Source: Victivallales bacterium (GTDB lineage: Bacteria; Verrucomicrobiota; Lentisphaeria; Oligosphaerales; Oligosphaeraceae). Taken from it: 9,028 nucleotides of DNA. A program made the translations under genes and the position numbers. Shown here piece after piece: positions 6,201 through 9,028 of the stretch; within the stretch, counting starts at the first letter, position 1, and each line of letters begins with the position of its first letter. Below the pieces are notes generated by a model. The model did not search any database. It saw nothing but the letters and a program-made list of their open reading frames with translations, and was not told the origin of the DNA. Where the stretch lies: NCBI GenBank assembly GCA_017431185.1, contig JAFRLP010000073.1:1-9028 (forward strand), read 5' to 3'.

Positions 6201-6684
6201 TGGTGTTCTGGCCGACTTCTCCCAGGCGAATCTGCCTTTGGCATTGCCAGTGGTAATCCATGGCTTGAATCCGAATTGGGACGCGGGCGTGGTCTATCTT
6301 GGTGATTGCCGGCTTCTGCTTCCGCAGTGGCAGTCCAACGAGTATGGCCAGCGCTTTGTCAAAATGGCTCCGCGTCAGGGGCATGACCAGCTTTTCCACA
6401 TTGCGGCACGTCAAGATGGCACAGCCTATGTTCAAGTCGAGACCGAATTGGAGCCCCATCGGGTGTTTGTCGGCAATCTCCTGGTCGCCGACGTGCCATC
6501 ATTGATGCTGACCCTGCTTGACACATTCCCTGGAGGATGTTGCTTTGAATGCCACAATCCCACCGACGAATCCATCACAGCCAATGTTCAGCCGGCCCGG
6601 GGACTTGGTATCCTGGGTGACTTCACCAGAGAGGTTCATGTTGCGGCCGGCACTTCCGTCACGATAACGATAGGCCAAAAGTGA
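3259..6684 (+). CDS. Large exported protein: GATase-like, degenerate PHP-like and beta-sandwich domains; putative glycan-active
   Basis: This encodes 1141 residues. The ATG at 3259 follows AGGAG (3249-3253) with a 5-base gap and opens a clear signal peptide (MKNVLFRYLTSLAIALLGVWIQPAQA, cleavage near AQA26|G27). In-frame starts further upstream would bury it. Residues about 35-330 look like a class I glutamine-amidotransferase/ThuA-type fold (AILLLIPQW, NIVMVGCEP, REYLELGGGVWVMRA, VRQVGQGRIAVFPV). Residues about 345-600 resemble a PHP domain: HYH (353-355), DGPLEMIAAARGAGYDSIAF, FTAYAGLNYLDESGNAWGVF. The usual TDH metal motif is replaced by LEP, so metal-dependent catalysis may be lost. Residues about 610-690 (GLKSIRVFNSAGETFRRF to FLEAVDQQGRRAYSS) look Ig-like, and the remainder to 1141 is beta-rich. 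I recognise no CAZy family. Export, the operator-linked context and the helical-toroid neighbour suggest binding or processing of a polysaccharide in the periplasm or at the surface; this is inference. Confidence 0.92.
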   Translation: MKNVLFRYLTSLAIALLGVWIQPAQAGRSDLPSGRSPAILLLIPQWKNGNPILPNPSMARTAAFPGKEVWDMLEKHHFSVEGAYVTERVNLDFLRQFNIVMVGCEPEAAQTPMPLETREQLAKLLREYLELGGGVWVMRAAGWCYGKDIEYTNEILSPLGARILNEQVVDREHTHLTEALAKVYWTGNVAPHPITAGVKGIFYPDIVSYGYSMYTDFTSPVEVDENWQVLIRAAKTASTYERKKGAPQQPEMPGKYPTEAPLLAVRQVGQGRIAVFPVTNSIYWQDGYHFYWSRGALMEGSLDDLPGNGLKLVENLVSYLAEPNLGKMGGFQAPRMTPKEDGSFKSIDWTRAHYHGDFMPKQHCVLIGARSNLTIGKDGPLEMIAAARGAGYDSIAFLEPLDKMTAEKLDTLKELCRKESGDRFTAYAGLNYLDESGNAWGVFSNNLTWPQENWFSKKHPGRLVLNNPTTRAWGWPPVIMLTPNRNAERPWHQGNYNALAAFTYGQDNKLMDDGIDVACLLGGDAFAFTMLAVHLVDSCASVKTVREQGFQTWLPWVDSNVIESLEHSIARCKGQYIFARTGFVSEGPLIGDFRIINFGTSDLSIPTHDRRRLHIRVTSDSGLKSIRVFNSAGETFRRFLFHGEREAEFECDDWHSVNQCYFLEAVDQQGRRAYSSRANTSIQENSFFRCSDNLNTMPRGKWYGQPEHLQNLRGFEDYSASRDMTWDFRPLVADIGNAGKVPAVHYHPLHVSRYVSIIECDNLEYYPESQNTNPDKTDLPQQAVSNEYFESRVHYTVFTGRMDSSLVKLVEANIRIKQDFVSSCLEVFENPARRSSNLVSYTLADGTVTEKALGGKEGTGRVSAALPLHGYVAMHRDILHGSCGFIPLTGNLGFTAAGNVTGNHHTLTGWLNHDKQFRKGEELTVRYLSVTSSLDPQPGDGFIRDVRDRLGVLGSVAYSVNPVQGTVEGTQFTLQMAAQDYGVLADFSQANLPLALPVVIHGLNPNWDAGVVYLGDCRLLLPQWQSNEYGQRFVKMAPRQGHDQLFHIAARQDGTAYVQVETELEPHRVFVGNLLVADVPSLMLTLLDTFPGGCCFECHNPTDESITANVQPARGLGILGDFTREVHVAAGTSVTITIGQK

Positions 6685-6904
6685 GTGCTGCCCCAATTGC
6701 CATTTGGGGAGACCGGCGAAGCATCTGACCTCCACGTCTCCGAGGATGGAATGCCAGCCGGAGGACAGGATAGGGCACGCCGTTTGACTCCCTGCACGTT
6801 GCCTGTGGGAGACGAACAGGCTGGTGTCCCCCGTTGACGGCAGGGCATTCCGCTATCGCCTCTCTCCGTCCGGAAAGTGATTTTGACCAGGAACGAACCA
6901 TCTC
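6685..6904 (+). other. Spacer between the two large genes with two weak hairpins
   Basis: No supported gene lies here. CCCCAA (6691-6696) pairs with TTGGGG (6704-6709) around 7 bases directly after the stop codon, and GCCTGT (6801-6806) pairs with ACAGGC (6816-6821) around 9 bases. Neither has a T-run, so transcription from the upstream gene may continue. No strong -35/-10 pair or LacI-type palindrome is apparent. AGGAA at 6889-6893 is the probable, weakly spaced ribosome binding site of the next gene. Confidence 0.5.
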
Positions 6905-8944
6905 ATGATTTGCATCGGCAATCCCGAAATCAACCGCTCCGACCTGACCGGGCTTCTTCTGCCTGACCGCTGGAGTCCATCGCTGGAAAAGGCCGTGGCG
7001 GAGGCGGATGGCGGCGAAGGCGTGCTGATGCCAGCCTGGAACTATCCGGCCTTGGCTGGTGCGCCGACTGTCTCGGCGGAGACACTGGAACTGGCGGCCA
7101 AACGAAACTTGAAACTCTACGTCGAGTATCCCGACTACGTGGGGAAAATGACCTTCGGCGAACCCGTGCAGCCGCCGTTTTCCCGTGCGGTGGTGACTGA
7201 TGAGCGCTTTGGCACGGCGTTGGCTCCTCTGTCCATCCTGGCCACTCATGGGGCCTGGTGCCGACGGGCGGCTGCGCAGGTGCTCCCACTGCTGGAGGTG
7301 GGACGGGTGGCAGGGTATCGCCACGCCACCTTTGGGCGGCCCGACCAGAGCCTCCCTCTCCTGTTCTTCCATCCTGGATATCCGAATGTTCTGGTGGCGG
7401 CGACCTCCCTGGCGCATTTTCGGCATGCGCGTCTTGCCCCCATGGAGGACTGGCGCGCTGTCCTGGAGTGGCTGGCACGGTTCCTTGGCCGCCGTGGGCA
7501 GGTCGCGCCGTGGCGGATGAGGGTTGCCCCGCGCTATGCCAGAAACGGAAAACTGCCCGCTGATGCTGCTGAGGAGGCATTCCGTGCATCCCTGAACTGG
7601 CTGTCGCGGCATGCCTTGGGCGAGGCTGGAAATGGGGTGATGATGCAGGAGGGATTTGCCTCGGGCATTGACGGACAAGGCCGCCAGCTTCATCGTCCCC
7701 AGGAACGTGGTGACTGCACGGGGGAGTGTGCGCTTCCGTTTGCCCTGGATTGGGAACTGCGCCGTGACCCGAATAGCCGTCGTCAATGCCACGGTCTTCT
7801 GCAACGGCTCTTTACTTCATCGGAACTGATTTGCCTGCAACCCGAGAATCCCGCCTATGGAATGCTCAATTTCTATGCGGGCATTCATGGCTACTACGGC
7901 GATGACAATTGCCGTGCCGCCTTGAGCGCGGTGCTTGCCACAGCCTTGACTGGTTCACGGCAGTGGGACTATGCCATTCTGCGCTGCCTGCTCTCCGTAT
8001 TGCGCACCACTGGCCCGCTGGGGTACCGCCATTCACGATTGGACTGGCCGGCAAACTTTGCCGACCAGGGGCGAAACTGGGATTTCTACCGTGACGAGCC
8101 GACGGTCAATCGCCGTGCCCACAGTCAGGCCTGGATGTGGGCGGCGTTTCTGGTCGCCTGGCGGTTGACGGGACATCTGCCGTTTCATGGGCAGGCGGTG
8201 AAGGGCATCGCCGATTACATTGCGCATTTCCCAGGGGAGGTCATCTGGACCAATGGCTGGACGCAGGAACTGGCGCGAATGCTGCTGCCCCTGGCGTTGC
8301 TGGTGCGTTACCAGCCATCCCCCGAGAATCGCAGGATGCTGGACTTGTTATGGCGCGAACTGGAGCCGTGCCTGATGGAGTGCGGTGCCATACGCGAGAA
8401 ACTGGGTCCCAAGGAGAGCGGCGTCTATCCTGCGCCTGCCTCCAATGCGCAATATGGCACCACGGAGGCGCCTTTGATACAGGAGGATGGCGACCCGTGC
8501 TGTGACCTGCTCTACACCATGAACTTTGCCTTCCCCGCCGTATGCGAGGCAGCCAAGGCGACGGGCGAGATGAAATACGCGAAAGCCGCCTCCCGAATGT
8601 CCGATTTCCTGACACGCATCCAGGCGAGGGCGGACGACTTGCCCGAACTCTCTGGAGCCTGGCTGCGCGGCTTCGACTGGGAGTTATGGGATTATTGGGG
8701 TTCGTCCGCCGACAATGGCTGGGGAGCCTGGTGTGTCGAGACGGGGTGGACGAACTGTTGGATTGCCTCCACCTTGCGCCTGCGCGCATCCCGGCGTACC
8801 ATCGGGGATTTGGTGGAGGATGGCCGCATGGCCGCGCTGCTGCCCGCCCTGCTGGACGAGATGTCCGTCATTCACCCCATGCCGAAGGCTACGGCGTCTG
8901 AACAGGCGACGGCTCCAGGGGCGGAGCAGGGCGAAGCGCGCTGA
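6905..8944 (+). CDS. Putative GATase-like plus helical-toroid glycoside hydrolase-like protein
   Basis: This encodes 679 residues; the ATG at 6905 is preceded by AGGAA (6889-6893) with an 11-base spacer. There is no signal peptide (MICIGNPEINRSDL), so it is probably cytoplasmic. Residues about 1-200 alternate strand- and helix-like segments (GVLMPAWNYPAL, LELAAKRNLKLYVEYPDYV, VGRVAGYRHATFG, NVLVAATSLAHF), resembling the GATase-like module attached to some glycosidases. Residues about 215-640 are helical with regularly spaced Trp/Tyr-rich loops (ENPAYGMLNFYAGIHGYYGDD, FYRDEPTVNRRAHSQAW, FDWELWDYWG, ADNGWGAWCVETGWTNCWIASTLRL), as in (alpha/alpha)6-barrel glycosidases and lyases. Candidate acidic catalytic or binding residues include E593, D596 and E612 in the last conserved block; none can be assigned from the sequence alone. 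The Ala/Glu/Gly-rich tail after about 655 looks disordered. It lies 220 bp after the exported protein gene in the same orientation, suggesting a shared glycan pathway. I do not recognise an exact family. Confidence 0.9.
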   Translation: MICIGNPEINRSDLTGLLLPDRWSPSLEKAVAEADGGEGVLMPAWNYPALAGAPTVSAETLELAAKRNLKLYVEYPDYVGKMTFGEPVQPPFSRAVVTDERFGTALAPLSILATHGAWCRRAAAQVLPLLEVGRVAGYRHATFGRPDQSLPLLFFHPGYPNVLVAATSLAHFRHARLAPMEDWRAVLEWLARFLGRRGQVAPWRMRVAPRYARNGKLPADAAEEAFRASLNWLSRHALGEAGNGVMMQEGFASGIDGQGRQLHRPQERGDCTGECALPFALDWELRRDPNSRRQCHGLLQRLFTSSELICLQPENPAYGMLNFYAGIHGYYGDDNCRAALSAVLATALTGSRQWDYAILRCLLSVLRTTGPLGYRHSRLDWPANFADQGRNWDFYRDEPTVNRRAHSQAWMWAAFLVAWRLTGHLPFHGQAVKGIADYIAHFPGEVIWTNGWTQELARMLLPLALLVRYQPSPENRRMLDLLWRELEPCLMECGAIREKLGPKESGVYPAPASNAQYGTTEAPLIQEDGDPCCDLLYTMNFAFPAVCEAAKATGEMKYAKAASRMSDFLTRIQARADDLPELSGAWLRGFDWELWDYWGSSADNGWGAWCVETGWTNCWIASTLRLRASRRTIGDLVEDGRMAALLPALLDEMSVIHPMPKATASEQATAPGAEQGEAR

Positions 8945-8952
8945 GTATTTCT

Positions 8953-8969
8953 CCGCCTTTTCCTGGCGG
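8953..8969 (+). terminator. Weak hairpin after the last gene, possible terminator
   Basis: CCGCC (8953-8957) pairs with GGCGG (8965-8969) around a TTTTCCT loop, 8 bases after the stop codon at 8944. Only TT follows the stem, so it is a poor intrinsic terminator, but its position at the end of the gene cluster is suggestive. The remaining bases to 9028 show no supported gene. Confidence 0.25.
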
Positions 8970-9028
8970 TTCCCTGCCCGCGTTGAAAAAGAGCGCTTGC
9001 CCTCTGCCTGTCCCCGTGCGGGAAAGGC

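Noticed and set aside
4786..6459. Long minus-strand open frame (557 codons)
   Set aside because: It is entirely antisense to the same gene; it arises from codon bias and has no ribosome binding site or motif support.
6659..7804. Minus-strand open frame across the spacer and the start of the last gene
   Set aside because: Its translation is low-complexity, rich in Arg/Pro/His/Gly, with no family features, and overlaps a well-supported + strand gene.
8976..9028. Terminator or operator at the window end (A5 run, AGCGCT, CCCCG/CGGG)
   Set aside because: The stems are only 4-5 bp, the palindrome does not extend beyond six bases, and the sequence is cut by the window edge.

Overview
The window is moderately GC-rich and every supported gene lies on the + strand. 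It looks like a chromosomal carbohydrate-use locus from a Lentisphaerota (Victivallis/Oligosphaera-like) or closely related PVC-group bacterium. That placement rests on a combination typical of the group: a LacI-family regulator, next to a single pseudopilin-like protein with an [24 protein letters not shown] leader and an H-X9-DG motif, next to large secreted glycan-type proteins. No phylogenetic marker is present, so the placement is inference.

Layout: (1) 1-630 is a self-contained unit: an AT-rich promoter, a hairpin-bearing leader, a small exported helical protein (154-537) and a strong intrinsic terminator (594-630). (2) 631-977 has no convincing gene; it holds a candidate promoter for the next gene and a weak open frame that ends in an ATGA overlap with it. 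(3) 978-1940 encodes a LacI-family repressor, followed by strong inverted repeats (1948-2029). (4) A sigma70-like promoter with a perfect TTGACA (2112-2139) is followed by an 18-bp LacI-type operator (2154-2171), then the H-X9-DG pseudopilin (2210-3001). (5) 3002-3258 is an array of three degenerate repeats with nested hairpins, each carrying an AGGAG; the last one supplies the ribosome binding site of the next gene. (6) 3259-6684 encodes a 1141-residue exported protein with a GATase-like N-terminus, a degenerate PHP-like domain and beta-sandwich C-terminal parts. (7) 6685-6904 is a 220-bp spacer with two weak hairpins. (8) 6905-8944 encodes a 679-residue protein without a signal peptide, probably a GATase-like domain plus a helical-toroid glycosidase-like domain. 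(9) 8945-9028 is non-coding at the window edge.

The simplest reading is one sugar-responsive unit. The repressor probably binds the operator just downstream of the 2112-2139 promoter and thereby controls the pseudopilin-like protein and, if transcription continues through the spacers, the two large proteins. No transporter, sulfatase or recognised CAZy family is visible, so the substrate is unknown. The most interesting elements are the two unassigned large proteins, the repeat array that doubles as a translation leader, and the well-placed operator.
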